Positions 1 through 7,901 of a stretch of 64,000 nt of DNA are shown in pieces. Within the stretch, counting starts at the first letter, position 1; the number at the start of each line of letters is the position of its first letter. The stretch lies in the NCBI RefSeq assembly GCF_016879755.1, contig NZ_WOFU01000001.1, positions 620,001 to 684,000 of the forward strand, in the 5' to 3' direction. The DNA comes from Bacillus sp. B15-48 (lineage in GTDB: Bacteria > Bacillota > Bacilli > Bacillales > Cytobacillaceae). The position numbers and the translations under genes are program-made. The notes under the pieces were generated by a model, which did not search any database, was not told the origin of the DNA, and worked only from the letters and a program-made list of their open reading frames with translations.

Positions 1-1196
1 GTTGTATTTTTGCCGGAGCTGTCCATGACTATTTGACAGGGATGATTTCGATCCGCAACAAAGGAGCTCATTTACCAGAGCTTGCAAGTAAATTTTTAGG
101 GAAAATTATGAAGCATGTCGTCAATGCTTTTGCGGTGCTGTTGCTGTTATTAGTTGGGACCGTGTTCGTGTCAACACCAGCTAGCTTGCTTCATGTATTA
201 ATCGATGGAAAAATCGCCCTTGGTGTTATTATCGCCGCAATCTTCTTTTATTATATTTTAGCTACTTTACTACCAGTTGATAAAATCATCGGACGTTTGT
301 ATCCATATTTTGGGGCCCTGCTGTTAATAAGTGCTTTTGGGGTTGGGATTGGTTTAGTTGTCACTGGGGCACCAATTCCGGAGTTGTCACTTACCAATTT
401 CCATCCTAATAACTTACCAATATTCCCACTGATTTTCTTTACGATTACTTGTGGAGCACTGTCAGGGTTTCACGCGACCCAAACGCCAATTATTTCACGT
501 ACGACCCAAAAGGAAAAACAAGGTCGGAAAATTTTCTATGGCATGATGATTGCAGAAGGAATTATCGCAATGATTTGGGCAGCTGCCGCAATGAGCTTGT
601 TCAACGGCTATGGTGGTTTAAATGAAGTGCTAGCAGCTGGCGGTCCTGGAGCCGTTGTCAGCGAAGTATCCGTCGCAATGCTTGGAGCAGTCGGTGGAAC
701 ACTTGCAATTCTTGGGGTTGTCGTTCTCCCAATTACATCTGGAGATACAGCCTTCCGTAGTGCCCGGATGATTATTGCTGAGTATTTAAATGTTGCACAA
801 AAGAAGATTGGCAGCCGTCTTTGGATTGCGATTCCACTTTTCGCTATCTCTGTTGTGTTAACACAAATCGACTTTAATCTTCTTTGGAGATATTTTAGCT
901 GGGCGAACCAAGCAACAGCGGTAATTGCTCTGTTTGTTGGTGCGATGTATCTATATATTGCGAAAAAGAATTACTTTATCCCATTAATCCCTGGCGCATT
1001 TATGCTCGTGATGGTCATTACCTATATTTTAAATGCTCAGATTGGATTTAGACTTCCAATGACTGCTTCATGGATAGGCGGTGTCATTGGTGCGGCCGTA
1101 CTGATTGCCCTTTTCTTCCGAGCAGCGAAGAAAAATCGCGCCAACCAGCTTCCACTTGAGGAAGATATATCTGATTGGAATCGAGCGGCATCTTAA
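1..1196 (+). CDS. cstA: Carbon starvation protein CstA family transporter (5' end outside window)
   Basis: Membrane transporter of the CstA family, which takes up peptides and/or pyruvate during carbon limitation. The open frame runs through the left edge (first full codon at base 3): the residues before the TTG at 33 read CIFAGAVHDYLTGM, a conserved CstA stretch, so the gene starts upstream and TTG 33 is not its start. About 397 C-terminal residues are present, roughly two thirds of the family's usual length. They contain about eight to ten hydrophobic segments and the family stretches HATQTPIISRT and LPITSGDTAFRSARMI. A strong terminator follows about 45 bp after the stop. Family assignment is firm; substrate is not determined by sequence. 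Confidence 0.93.
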   Translation, partial: CIFAGAVHDYLTGMISIRNKGAHLPELASKFLGKIMKHVVNAFAVLLLLLVGTVFVSTPASLLHVLIDGKIALGVIIAAIFFYYILATLLPVDKIIGRLYPYFGALLLISAFGVGIGLVVTGAPIPELSLTNFHPNNLPIFPLIFFTITCGALSGFHATQTPIISRTTQKEKQGRKIFYGMMIAEGIIAMIWAAAAMSLFNGYGGLNEVLAAGGPGAVVSEVSVAMLGAVGGTLAILGVVVLPITSGDTAFRSARMIIAEYLNVAQKKIGSRLWIAIPLFAISVVLTQIDFNLLWRYFSWANQATAVIALFVGAMYLYIAKKNYFIPLIPGAFMLVMVITYILNAQIGFRLPMTASWIGGVIGAAVLIALFFRAAKKNRANQLPLEEDISDWNRAAS

Positions 1197-1240
1197 TATC
1201 CCGGAAAGGGCAAGCTTACACGACCTTCTTACTATAATCC

Positions 1241-1275
1241 AAAAGTGCACGTGGATGAACCACGTGCACTTTTTT
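1241..1275 (+). terminator. Rho-independent terminator of cstA
   Basis: Perfect 14-bp inverted repeat (AAAAGTGCACGTGG, 5-nt loop ATGAA, then the complement) followed by a short T run, 45 bp after the cstA stop. Confidence 0.9.
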
Positions 1276-1307
1276 GTGTGAAGCGAGTGTATTGGTGATT
1301 TTTATTT

Positions 1308-1513
1308 CGAACGCTTGGATTAAGTTCACTTTTCTTGACGGTTTTATTCCGAGTACTCGCATTAAGTTCACTTAGCTTGACGGTTTATCCAAGTACTCGC
1401 ATTATGCTCGTTTTAGCTGCTGGTTTATTCCGAGTACTTGGATAAAACGAGTTTTTAGCAGATTTTTAATTCGAGTACTAGCATTAAACTCGTAAAAATA
1501 ATGCTAGTACTCG
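1308..1513. repeat. Degenerate tandem repeat with 40-42 bp period
   Basis: A motif close to CGAGTACTnGCATTAA recurs at 1308, 1350, 1390, 1431 and 1472, each followed by related sequence (for example AAGTTCACTT then CTTGACGG). The last unit forms a perfect 15-bp inverted repeat: CGAGTACTAGCATTA at 1472-1486 against its complement at 1499-1513, with a 12-nt loop. Copies drift along their whole length, so there is no constant repeat with unique spacers. No coding frame was recognised here. Function unknown. Confidence 0.75.
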
Positions 1514-1534
1514 TCATAAAGACGATAATGTCAC

Positions 1535-2055
1535 AAAAATAATCTTAGTACTTGGATTAAAAAGCTATTTTAATAGGCTATAATCCTACTACTAAGAATA
1601 TATATACCTACTACTCGGATTAAAAAGTCGATTACCAGCATTATCTTTCAAAAAAGCTATTATTATCCGAGTACTAGTAATATCACGAGACTATTTTACC
1701 CCATGTTCGCTAAGCTTTTTATCGAGAAATGCCTTTCACAAAAATAAAAGTACCGGCTCCTCCTACGCCGAATACCATGATAGCCACACATGCTATCCCC
1801 ACTACCTATACACTAACTCATAAATGTGAAAATTTGGATTAGCCCATGTAAATTAGATGTAAAAAAATATTAAAACAAAAACTATTCGTAGCCATTATCA
1901 GAAGGTTAAATTACCTAAAATAATCTTAGTACTTGGATTAAACAGGGCTTTTACTTGGTTCTAAGCCTACTTTCACAAGAATATATCCCCACTACTCTGA
2001 ATAAAAAATTGGTTACTAGCATTATGATCCATCCCAATACTAGTAATATCATGAA
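1535..2055. repeat. Diverged direct duplication of about 140 bp (1535-1690 and 1915-2055)
   Basis: The stretch beginning AAAATAATCTTAGTACTTGG near 1536 recurs near 1917. The order of sub-motifs is kept (CTACTACT, then ACTAGCATTAT or ACCAGCATTAT, then ACTAGTAATATCA), with substitutions and small indels. The spacing is about 380 bp. The AGTACT core links it to the 40-bp-period repeat just upstream. Nothing coding was recognised between the copies. Confidence 0.6.
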
Positions 2056-2099
2056 GCTGAATAACTAGGTCTATGATTAAGCACTAATCCTTTTTAAAC

Positions 2100-2375
2100 G
2101 TCAACAACTCATGACTGAAGTCACGAGCTTGTGAAGGCAAAAATCGCCTTCTGGTATCAACAGCCCAATATACGCCCGTTGGCATACCGATTCAATCACC
2201 TTATTTAAGAGGTGGACTGTTTGACGAGGAACCAAGCGAACCCCGTATTGATAATCACATGCGCTTGGCTATCGCTACATGTAACGGTTTTTTGTTCGTG
2301 TTGCTTGAACATTTTACGATGCAGAGCTTTTCCTGCATCAACCCTATATGTTCAGTTTTCAAAGAACAATTTCTA
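2100..2375 (-). ncRNA. Candidate structured RNA (omegaRNA/HEARO-like or TnpB guide-RNA-like), stand-alone
   Basis: About 270 gene-free bases hold a dense run of stem-loops. Stems on the plus strand: GATGCAG/CTGCATC (2318-2339), CCAAGCG/CGCTTGG (2232-2268), CACCT/AGGTG (2197-2214), GGTAT/ATACC (2153-2188) enclosing GCCCAA/TTGGC, GAAGGC/GCCTTC (2133-2151), and the terminal hairpin 2108-2127. A promoter-like pair lies just upstream on the minus strand (2381-2408). Compact RNAs of this kind accompany IscB and TnpB nucleases in IS200/IS605-related elements, but no nuclease gene is present. Orientation is inferred from the promoter and the G-U pair. The identity rests on resemblance, not a search. 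Confidence 0.35.
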
Positions 2376-2513
2376 GTTATATTATAGCATGTATAATGTG
2401 GGATACAAAAAGATTAGCTGACATGTCGGATACTTAATCTAGTACAAAATCTCGCGATTTTCGAGCACTAGACCGTATCCGAAGGCGATTCATCTCATGA
2501 CTGAAGTCACGAG
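2108..2513. repeat. Pair of identical 20-bp hairpins bounding a small element
   Basis: CTCATGACTGAAGTCACGAG occurs at 2108-2127 and again, identical and in the same orientation, at 2494-2513. It folds as an 8-bp stem with a 4-nt loop; as RNA it pairs fully only on the minus strand, where the single mismatch becomes G-U. Same-strand hairpins near both ends are characteristic of IS200/IS605-type elements, which transpose as single strands. No transposase gene lies between them, so this would be a non-autonomous remnant. The sequence is seen; the family assignment is inference. Confidence 0.45.
2381..2408 (-). promoter_or_regulatory. Sigma-A-like promoter reading into the structured RNA
   Basis: On the minus strand TTGTAT (complement of 2403-2408), a 16-bp spacer and TATAAT (complement of 2381-2386). 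The -10 box is a perfect match. Transcription would enter the stem-loop region at 2100-2375. Confidence 0.45.
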
Positions 2514-2533
2514 GGTTCTCGCCTATTATCTAA

Positions 2534-2564
2534 AAGAGCAACTCACCAAAAATGAGTTGCTCTT
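2534..2564 (-). terminator. Rho-independent terminator of the dms operon
   Basis: Perfect 12-bp stem AAGAGCAACTCA with its complement, 7-nt loop, followed on the minus strand by TTTTA. It begins 8 bp after the dmsC stop codon. Confidence 0.9.
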
Positions 2565-2572
2565 AATAGATT

Positions 2573-3394
2573 TTACGCTCCCAATACGTAGAACACGTAT
2601 CTGCTCATGCCTTCTGCAATGACAAACACGGCTAATGCGGCATAAACTAATGAAAAATTCACTTTCGGTTTGTTGCTTAAAGATAAGTAACCAAGAACGG
2701 CTAATCCTGCGATTTCAATCACCCAGCGAACCCCAATCATACCTGAGTATGGAGCAAGCTTTGCAGCCGCTGTTTCACCTGTGATCATTTGGATTTCTGG
2801 CGTGTATGCGGCAAACATAGCCGATCCAATTACTTGGATCATCACACCTAATACCCCAAAACTAAAGGCCCATTTAACAATTTCCTTGACTTCTTTCCCT
2901 TTAAAAGATGGGAGAATAAGACTTGCGCCAAGAACAGGACCAAGGGCAAGTACAGTACCAAAGAACACGACGTACGTATTAAGATGATCCCAGCCGTTAA
3001 CACGGGTAACCGCATACGTTTGGGCCATCGAGAAGATTGCAGCGAGACCAACCATTCCAGTAATGAGCATCAACGTCGGACTTACCTTTTTGTTTAAGAC
3101 TGCAAGTAAAGCTAGAATACAAGCTAAACCAATAAAGATACCTACAAATACGATTTCATTGCTCATCCATGAGCGACCAAATCCTCTAAGTGTGTTAAAT
3201 GCGCTCATCGGACTGCCTAAGTGGAAGAACGATCCGATTAAACCTACAACGGAAACGATGGCGATAACGATTAGGGGCAGCTTCATTTCCGTTCCCGTTT
3301 TCGCTAAAATCCGGTTCATAAACCATAAGAACAGAATCCCACCGACTGCTGCTGGGATGGCAACAGTAAAGATTAATAACGACCATTCATGCAT
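2573..3394 (-). CDS. dmsC: DMSO reductase membrane anchor subunit DmsC
   Basis: Integral membrane anchor that passes electrons from menaquinol to the DmsAB module. It has 273 residues with about eight hydrophobic segments, and the family stretches GSFFHLGSPMSAFNTLRGFGRSWMSNE and YAVTRVNGWDHLNTYVVF are recognisable in part. Length is close to the usual 280-290. It is last in the operon, 12 bp after dmsB, and is followed by a terminator. AGGGAGG-type ribosome binding sequence precedes the ATG. Expected to be expressed without oxygen with the rest of the operon. Confidence 0.93.
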   Translation of the reverse strand: MHEWSLLIFTVAIPAAVGGILFLWFMNRILAKTGTEMKLPLIVIAIVSVVGLIGSFFHLGSPMSAFNTLRGFGRSWMSNEIVFVGIFIGLACILALLAVLNKKVSPTLMLITGMVGLAAIFSMAQTYAVTRVNGWDHLNTYVVFFGTVLALGPVLGASLILPSFKGKEVKEIVKWAFSFGVLGVMIQVIGSAMFAAYTPEIQMITGETAAAKLAPYSGMIGVRWVIEIAGLAVLGYLSLSNKPKVNFSLVYAALAVFVIAEGMSRYVFYVLGA

Positions 3395-3406
3395 GTAAAT
3401 CCCTCC

Positions 3407-3982
3407 TTAATTTGCAAATTTATGTGGAGTAATGACTATATTTGGATTCGTTATTGAAGAGTTTGGCATTCCTTTTACTTGATCCGTATGACCATATTTT
3501 GCGCGAAGCTCTTCAATTGGGCCAACCTCAATTGCCCGCACCGGACAAGAGCCTTCACACGCTGGGCGCTCCCCTTTATCCAACAAATCTACACATAAGT
3601 TGCATTTCGTCATCTTGCCTAATTCTTTATTATATTGAGGTGCACCATATGGGCAGTTCCATTCACAATAGCGACAACCTGCACATTTGTCTTGATCAAT
3701 CACGACTACGCCATCTTCATTTCGCTTAAACATTGCTCCAGTTGGACAACCTTGTACACAGGTAGGGTTGTCGCAATGATTACAGGAAATGGAAAGGAAG
3801 TATGATTGGACATTTTGAACAAAAGTTCCATTGGCATTTTGTGTAAACGATCCACTTTCATATGGATACACACGTCTAAAATTAACGCCTATTTCATTAT
3901 CGTTTTTATCCTTACATGCAATCACGCATGTTTTACAACCGATACAGCGAGACTGGTCGATATAAAATCCTAATTGTGTCAT
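3407..3982 (-). CDS. dmsB: DMSO reductase iron-sulfur subunit DmsB
   Basis: Electron-transfer subunit carrying four [4Fe-4S] clusters between DmsC and DmsA. It has 191 residues with four Cys groups: C13-x2-C16-x2-C19-x3-C23, then CNHCDNPTCVQGCP, CAGCRYCEWNCP, and CNLC followed by CEGSCP. It has no signal peptide, as expected for a subunit exported together with Tat-dependent DmsA. It starts 15 bp after dmsA. Other ferredoxin-like subunits of molybdenum oxidoreductases look similar, but the neighbours settle the assignment. Confidence 0.95.
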   Translation of the reverse strand: MTQLGFYIDQSRCIGCKTCVIACKDKNDNEIGVNFRRVYPYESGSFTQNANGTFVQNVQSYFLSISCNHCDNPTCVQGCPTGAMFKRNEDGVVVIDQDKCAGCRYCEWNCPYGAPQYNKELGKMTKCNLCVDLLDKGERPACEGSCPVRAIEVGPIEELRAKYGHTDQVKGMPNSSITNPNIVITPHKFAN

Positions 3983-3997
3983 TTATAATCCCCTCCT

Positions 3998-6379
3998 TTA
4001 AACCTTTTCTACTTCAACTAGATTCGTATGTTGCGGGTTTCCTTTTGCCAAAGGTGAAGGTTCTTGAGTCGTTAATGTGTTAATGGACCCGCGAATATCG
4101 ATTCCATCTTTATCAGCTGTATGCCAAGCCCCTTGCGGGATCGCAACCGTTCCTGGAATAATCCGATTTGTTACAGTTACTGGAATATGAACAATTCCTC
4201 TATCGTTATAAACCTTTACCAAGTCATCCGTCTTAATATTTCGCTTCGCTGCATCCATTGGGTTCATCCACATTTCTTGCCTTCCTGCCTCTTCCATCCA
4301 AGGGTTGTTATCATGCATAGAGTGACAACGGCGCTTATAATGCCAGCCAATTAACTGCAGTGGAAATTTCTCCAATAAGTTACTTTCAGGTCCTTCAGCT
4401 ACGGCAATATGCTTTGGAATCGCTGGAATATCTTCGTGTTTATTCATATCCCAAAGCGCTTTTGAAAAGATTTCGATTTTCCCTGACGGAGTCGAGAATG
4501 GATTATTTTCAGGGTCTTTAATTTGTGCCTCAAATCCAACCGTTGGCTCTTTAAAATCCCATTTATGAATCCCTTTTTTCTTCATTTCTTCCCAAGTAGA
4601 GAAGCTTGGATCTTGCTTGCGTGTTTCTTCAATCACCCATCTTGCCCATTCTTCCTCTGTTTTTCCTTCGGTCAACTCTTGTTCCACACCCATTTTTTTC
4701 GCGAGCATCGTTAACCACTCATAATCCGACTTGGTTTCATATATGCTATCGATTACTTTTTGAGACAGGATTGCGTAATCGCCGTACGTCCATGGCAATC
4801 CAATATCATAGCGCTCAAAGAACGTATTCGATGGCAATAAAATATCGGCAAATTTGGCTGATGGCGTCATGAAAATATCACTGACAACAATAAATTCGAC
4901 AAGACTTTCATCTGCAAGAATTTCTTTCGTTTTATTGATATCACCATGTTGGTTAACTAACGCATTGCTCGCCATATTAAAAATCAATTTAATATTCGCT
5001 GGCAAGGTTTGTCCTTCTTCCAACCCTCTTACACCATCTTCTGGACCCATTTCTTTGCCGCGGGTAATTGCATCCGTAAAGAGGAAGCAAGGGATTGATA
5101 TGTTTAAAGGGTTCGGCACATTTGGAACAGCGGCAACACCAGTACGACCAAAATAACCAGCTCCAGAAGCCCAGCCACCTTTAATGCCGACATTTCCAGT
5201 CAATGACGCTAAAACGGTGCTGCCACGAACAATTTGCTCACCGTTCATATGACGTTGTGGGCCCCACCCTTGAATCAATGCTGCTGGCTTTGCTGTAGCA
5301 TAATCACGGGCCAACTGGCGAATTTTATTTGCTGGTAATCCACAAATTCCTTCTGCCCATTCAGGGGTTTTTGGTGTGCCGTCTTTTTCGCCGAGGATAT
5401 AGCTTTGAAGCGATTCTCCTTCAGGAATTCCTTCAGGCATATGCTCTTCATCATGTCCAAGGCAATATTTATTCAGAAACTCTTGATCATGTAAATTTTC
5501 AGTAATGATGACATGCATCATCGCCGCCATTAACGCATTGTCTGTCGTTGGACGAATCGGGAACCACTCGTCGGCTAAGGCGACAGCTGAATCTGATTGC
5601 CTTGGATCGACAACGTAAATTTTCGCTCCAGCCTCTTTTGCTTTTTGTAAATAAAAATTCGTTGGCGTTCCAAAAATCGTTTCGGCAGGATTAAACCCCC
5701 ATAAAATAATCAATTGCGAATGAGACCAGTTATCCAAACTACTTCCCGTAGCGGTTGTACCATAAGTGAAAGGAGTCGCATTGGACGTTTGCGCGGTACT
5801 ATAAGTGTTGTAATAGCCTAAATACCCGCCTGTCGCTCCGAATAGTTTATTAAACATCACTCGTCCGCTAACAATTCCTCCCCAGTTTCCTGAGCCGTAG
5901 TTGCTATAAACCGCTCCACGCCCGTATTGATTTGAAATACGTTCCGTTTCGTTATAAATGGTATCGATCGCTTCTTCCCAAGTGATGCGTTCGAACTTGC
6001 CTTCGCCGCGTTTGCCAACCCGTTTCATTGGATATTTTAAGCGGTCCGGATTATAAACAAACTTTCGATAGCTTCGCCCACGTATACAAGCGCGAATTTG
6101 TGGACATGTTAGCGTGTCTTCTTTTGCATCATCTGTAGAGATGCGAACTATCGTCCCATCTTTTACATGTGCTTTTACTAAACAGCGTCCGCCACAGTTT
6201 GTCGTCCCACAAGTAGGAATAACCATCTCTTCTCCTGTTTCAGCGGCACGAACTTTCTCTGTTAATTTATTCGTGGCCACAACCCCACCGAACGCGAGCG
6301 GAGCACTTATTGCACCAGACCATTTCAAGAATTTTCTACGTGGCATCTTATGTTCAGCCATTTTTTTAAACAAGTTCAT
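3998..6379 (-). CDS. dmsA: DMSO reductase catalytic subunit DmsA (molybdopterin)
   Basis: Catalytic molybdenum-bis(MGD) subunit that reduces DMSO or related S-/N-oxides as respiratory electron acceptors. It has 793 residues with an N-terminal Tat signal PRRKFLKWSG (twin Arg 14-15). The [4Fe-4S] site begins C57-x4-C62-x3-C66. The region NPDRLKYPMKRVG and the C-terminal SPLAKGNP...HTNLVEVEKV match the DmsA family closely. The ATG has AAAGGAGGT 8 bp upstream and overlaps the end of the chaperone gene by 14 bp, pointing to translational coupling. The protein is probably exported folded to the outer face of the membrane. Confidence 0.96.
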   Translation of the reverse strand: MNLFKKMAEHKMPRRKFLKWSGAISAPLAFGGVVATNKLTEKVRAAETGEEMVIPTCGTTNCGGRCLVKAHVKDGTIVRISTDDAKEDTLTCPQIRACIRGRSYRKFVYNPDRLKYPMKRVGKRGEGKFERITWEEAIDTIYNETERISNQYGRGAVYSNYGSGNWGGIVSGRVMFNKLFGATGGYLGYYNTYSTAQTSNATPFTYGTTATGSSLDNWSHSQLIILWGFNPAETIFGTPTNFYLQKAKEAGAKIYVVDPRQSDSAVALADEWFPIRPTTDNALMAAMMHVIITENLHDQEFLNKYCLGHDEEHMPEGIPEGESLQSYILGEKDGTPKTPEWAEGICGLPANKIRQLARDYATAKPAALIQGWGPQRHMNGEQIVRGSTVLASLTGNVGIKGGWASGAGYFGRTGVAAVPNVPNPLNISIPCFLFTDAITRGKEMGPEDGVRGLEEGQTLPANIKLIFNMASNALVNQHGDINKTKEILADESLVEFIVVSDIFMTPSAKFADILLPSNTFFERYDIGLPWTYGDYAILSQKVIDSIYETKSDYEWLTMLAKKMGVEQELTEGKTEEEWARWVIEETRKQDPSFSTWEEMKKKGIHKWDFKEPTVGFEAQIKDPENNPFSTPSGKIEIFSKALWDMNKHEDIPAIPKHIAVAEGPESNLLEKFPLQLIGWHYKRRCHSMHDNNPWMEEAGRQEMWMNPMDAAKRNIKTDDLVKVYNDRGIVHIPVTVTNRIIPGTVAIPQGAWHTADKDGIDIRGSINTLTTQEPSPLAKGNPQHTNLVEVEKV

Positions 6380-7025
6380 AATCCAATACCTCCTTTAGTT
6401 GATTCATATATTGATAGTCTTCATGAATCAAATCCTGTAAAAATAATGCAGAACCCTTATAAAGCGAACTTGGTGTCGAAGAAAGAATATCTTCTACAAA
6501 AGGGGGAACCCATTTAAGCAAATGTTCCTCTAGAAGAGAAAATTGAGTTTGTATTGCTTTAAGGAATTGTTCTTCGTCTTGGCTGATTATCGCATTGATT
6601 GTCGTTTGAATTAAATAACCCATAAATTCTAATTCCGTTGCGATATGATCTTCCGGTTCATGACCATCTCCTTCAAAATGAAGATCGAATGATCGCAGCT
6701 TTTCTCTCAATTTTAACGTCTGTTCGCCAAAAAGAAGTCTCTCTCTCGAGCGATAAACCGACTCCCATGGTGGAGCTGGAATCACTCCCGGGCCAACGAA
6801 TAACTGCATAAACTGCTCCCTTTCAAACGCTGCAACTTCACTTAACTCACGTACGCCTAGTTCTTTCGAAAAAGCAAATAAATATTCGTTTCCATTAAGC
6901 TCTTGTTCTTTCAATGATTGAAAGACTTCGACTGAAAGGGGGTGACTAAAAATCAATTGCAGAAGTTCATATTGCGCTTTCCGTACATTCATCTCCAATT
7001 GAAGATTCTCTAATTCTTTTTGCAC
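6366..7025 (-). CDS. dmsD: TorD/DmsD-family chaperone for DmsA maturation
   Basis: Cytoplasmic chaperone that binds the DmsA Tat signal and aids cofactor insertion. It is an all-helical TorD/DmsD/NarJ-type protein with the family stretch FVGPGVIPAPPWESVY and the motif EPEDHIATELEFMGYL. The frame is open to 7082, but a GTG at 7025 has GAGGTG 6 bp upstream and gives 219 residues. The upstream ATG lies almost at the transcription start predicted from the FNR box, so I chose 7025; the ATG at 6992 is a less likely alternative. First gene of the dms operon, overlapping dmsA. Confidence 0.9.
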   Translation of the reverse strand: MQKELENLQLEMNVRKAQYELLQLIFSHPLSVEVFQSLKEQELNGNEYLFAFSKELGVRELSEVAAFEREQFMQLFVGPGVIPAPPWESVYRSRERLLFGEQTLKLREKLRSFDLHFEGDGHEPEDHIATELEFMGYLIQTTINAIISQDEEQFLKAIQTQFSLLEEHLLKWVPPFVEDILSSTPSSLYKGSALFLQDLIHEDYQYMNQLKEVLDYELV

Positions 7026-7116
7026 TCCGTTCACCTCACATCTTAAAATTTCACCAGTCACTCTCGTTTCAGAAGCGAACACAGTATGAAAATATTTTTC
7101 GACCTTTTTTAAATTA

Positions 7117-7132
7117 TGTGATTAACTTCACA
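7117..7132. promoter_or_regulatory. FNR-type anaerobic activator site of the dms operon
   Basis: TGTGATTAACTTCACA matches the FNR/CRP-type palindrome TGTGA-N6-TCACA exactly. Its centre (7124.5) lies about 100 bp before the preferred dmsD start. A class II position (-41.5) would put transcription start near 7083. An FNR site suits an operon for anaerobic respiration. Confidence 0.85.
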
Positions 7133-7412
7133 TACAACTTAATTTTAAATGATATTGCACGCCTTTAATATGGTCCCACCATACAAATTCCCCCCGCCAT
7201 TTTTGTGCGTGGTGACCACCAAATTTTACATCTTTGTGAAGCCATAGATTTGTCAAAAACACTAGAAGGTTATAAAAATAAGGTTTCTGTTAAAAATAAA
7301 AATCAATCATCCAATCGTCTACTTCGTTGAATATTACCAATTTTGTATCAATTTAAACGAATCTTAGCCACAAATTTGTTTTACAATGAAAGAAAGACAA
7401 GGAGGGATCAGC

Positions 7413-7691
7413 ATGGAGGAAAGAAACAAGCCCGTCACAGAGGTATTGTTGAAGCATAAAGAACAACAGTCGACAGTTGAATTTGCCACGATGCTTGAAA
7501 AAATTGCCGAGAAATTAAAAACGGAAGGTCAATTCACCTTTGTCCAAGGCGAAGAACAAATTCTTGTTCAGCCTGCATCCCAAGTAAAAGTGGAATATAA
7601 GTACACGCAAAGAGGGGACAAACACTCCTTCGAGATTGAATTTGATTGGTATACAGGAGAAAGCCAACAAAAATCTATGGGAATCGAATAA
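7413..7691 (+). CDS. Amphi-Trp domain small protein
   Basis: Small protein of 92 residues resembling the amphi-Trp domain family, whose function is not established. It has a short acidic/basic N-terminal part, then the pattern TVEFATMLEKIAEKLKTEG and a beta-rich C-terminal part ending ...EIEFDWYTGE. The frame is open from 7386, but the ATG at 7413 has AAGGAGGGA 5 bp upstream, and a TACAAT -10-like box sits at 7382-7387, excluding the earlier start. It is divergent from the dms operon across 330 bp. No operon partner. Confidence 0.75.
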   Translation: MEERNKPVTEVLLKHKEQQSTVEFATMLEKIAEKLKTEGQFTFVQGEEQILVQPASQVKVEYKYTQRGDKHSFEIEFDWYTGESQQKSMGIE

Positions 7692-7809
7692 GATCATCAA
7701 AAAGGGAGAAAAGCACAAACATGAAGTTTTTGCCTCTTTCTTTTTTTGCACCTAAATTTTGTAATTTGCGATGGAAAGACCATCCCTAGATCCTAATTTA
7801 AAAAATTAA

Positions 7810-7847
7810 AAGGAGAAACTACCACATACTAACGGCAGCTTCTCCTT
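7810..7847 (-). terminator. Terminator of the zinc alcohol dehydrogenase gene
   Basis: On the minus strand, AAGGAGAAGCT and AGTTTCTCCTT form an 11-bp stem with one G-U pair, followed by TTAATTTTTT. It lies 55 bp past the dehydrogenase stop. Confidence 0.75.
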
Positions 7848-7901
7848 AATTTGCGATTTATTACATACTTTAAGTAAATGGGAGTCTTAAAAACACTAAA
7901 A

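Noticed and set aside
33-1196. TTG at 33 as the start of CstA
   Set aside because: The frame is open through the window edge and the upstream residues match the CstA family, so the gene continues outside.
1308-1690. Possible CRISPR array from regularly spaced repeats
   Set aside because: The whole 40-bp units resemble one another and decay together; there are no unique spacers and no cas genes nearby.
3063-3398. Plus-strand frame opposite dmsC (and other long frames opposite real genes, such as 4121-5156, 49099-49632, 38488-38911)
   Set aside because: They have no ribosome binding sites and their composition follows the antisense of well supported genes.
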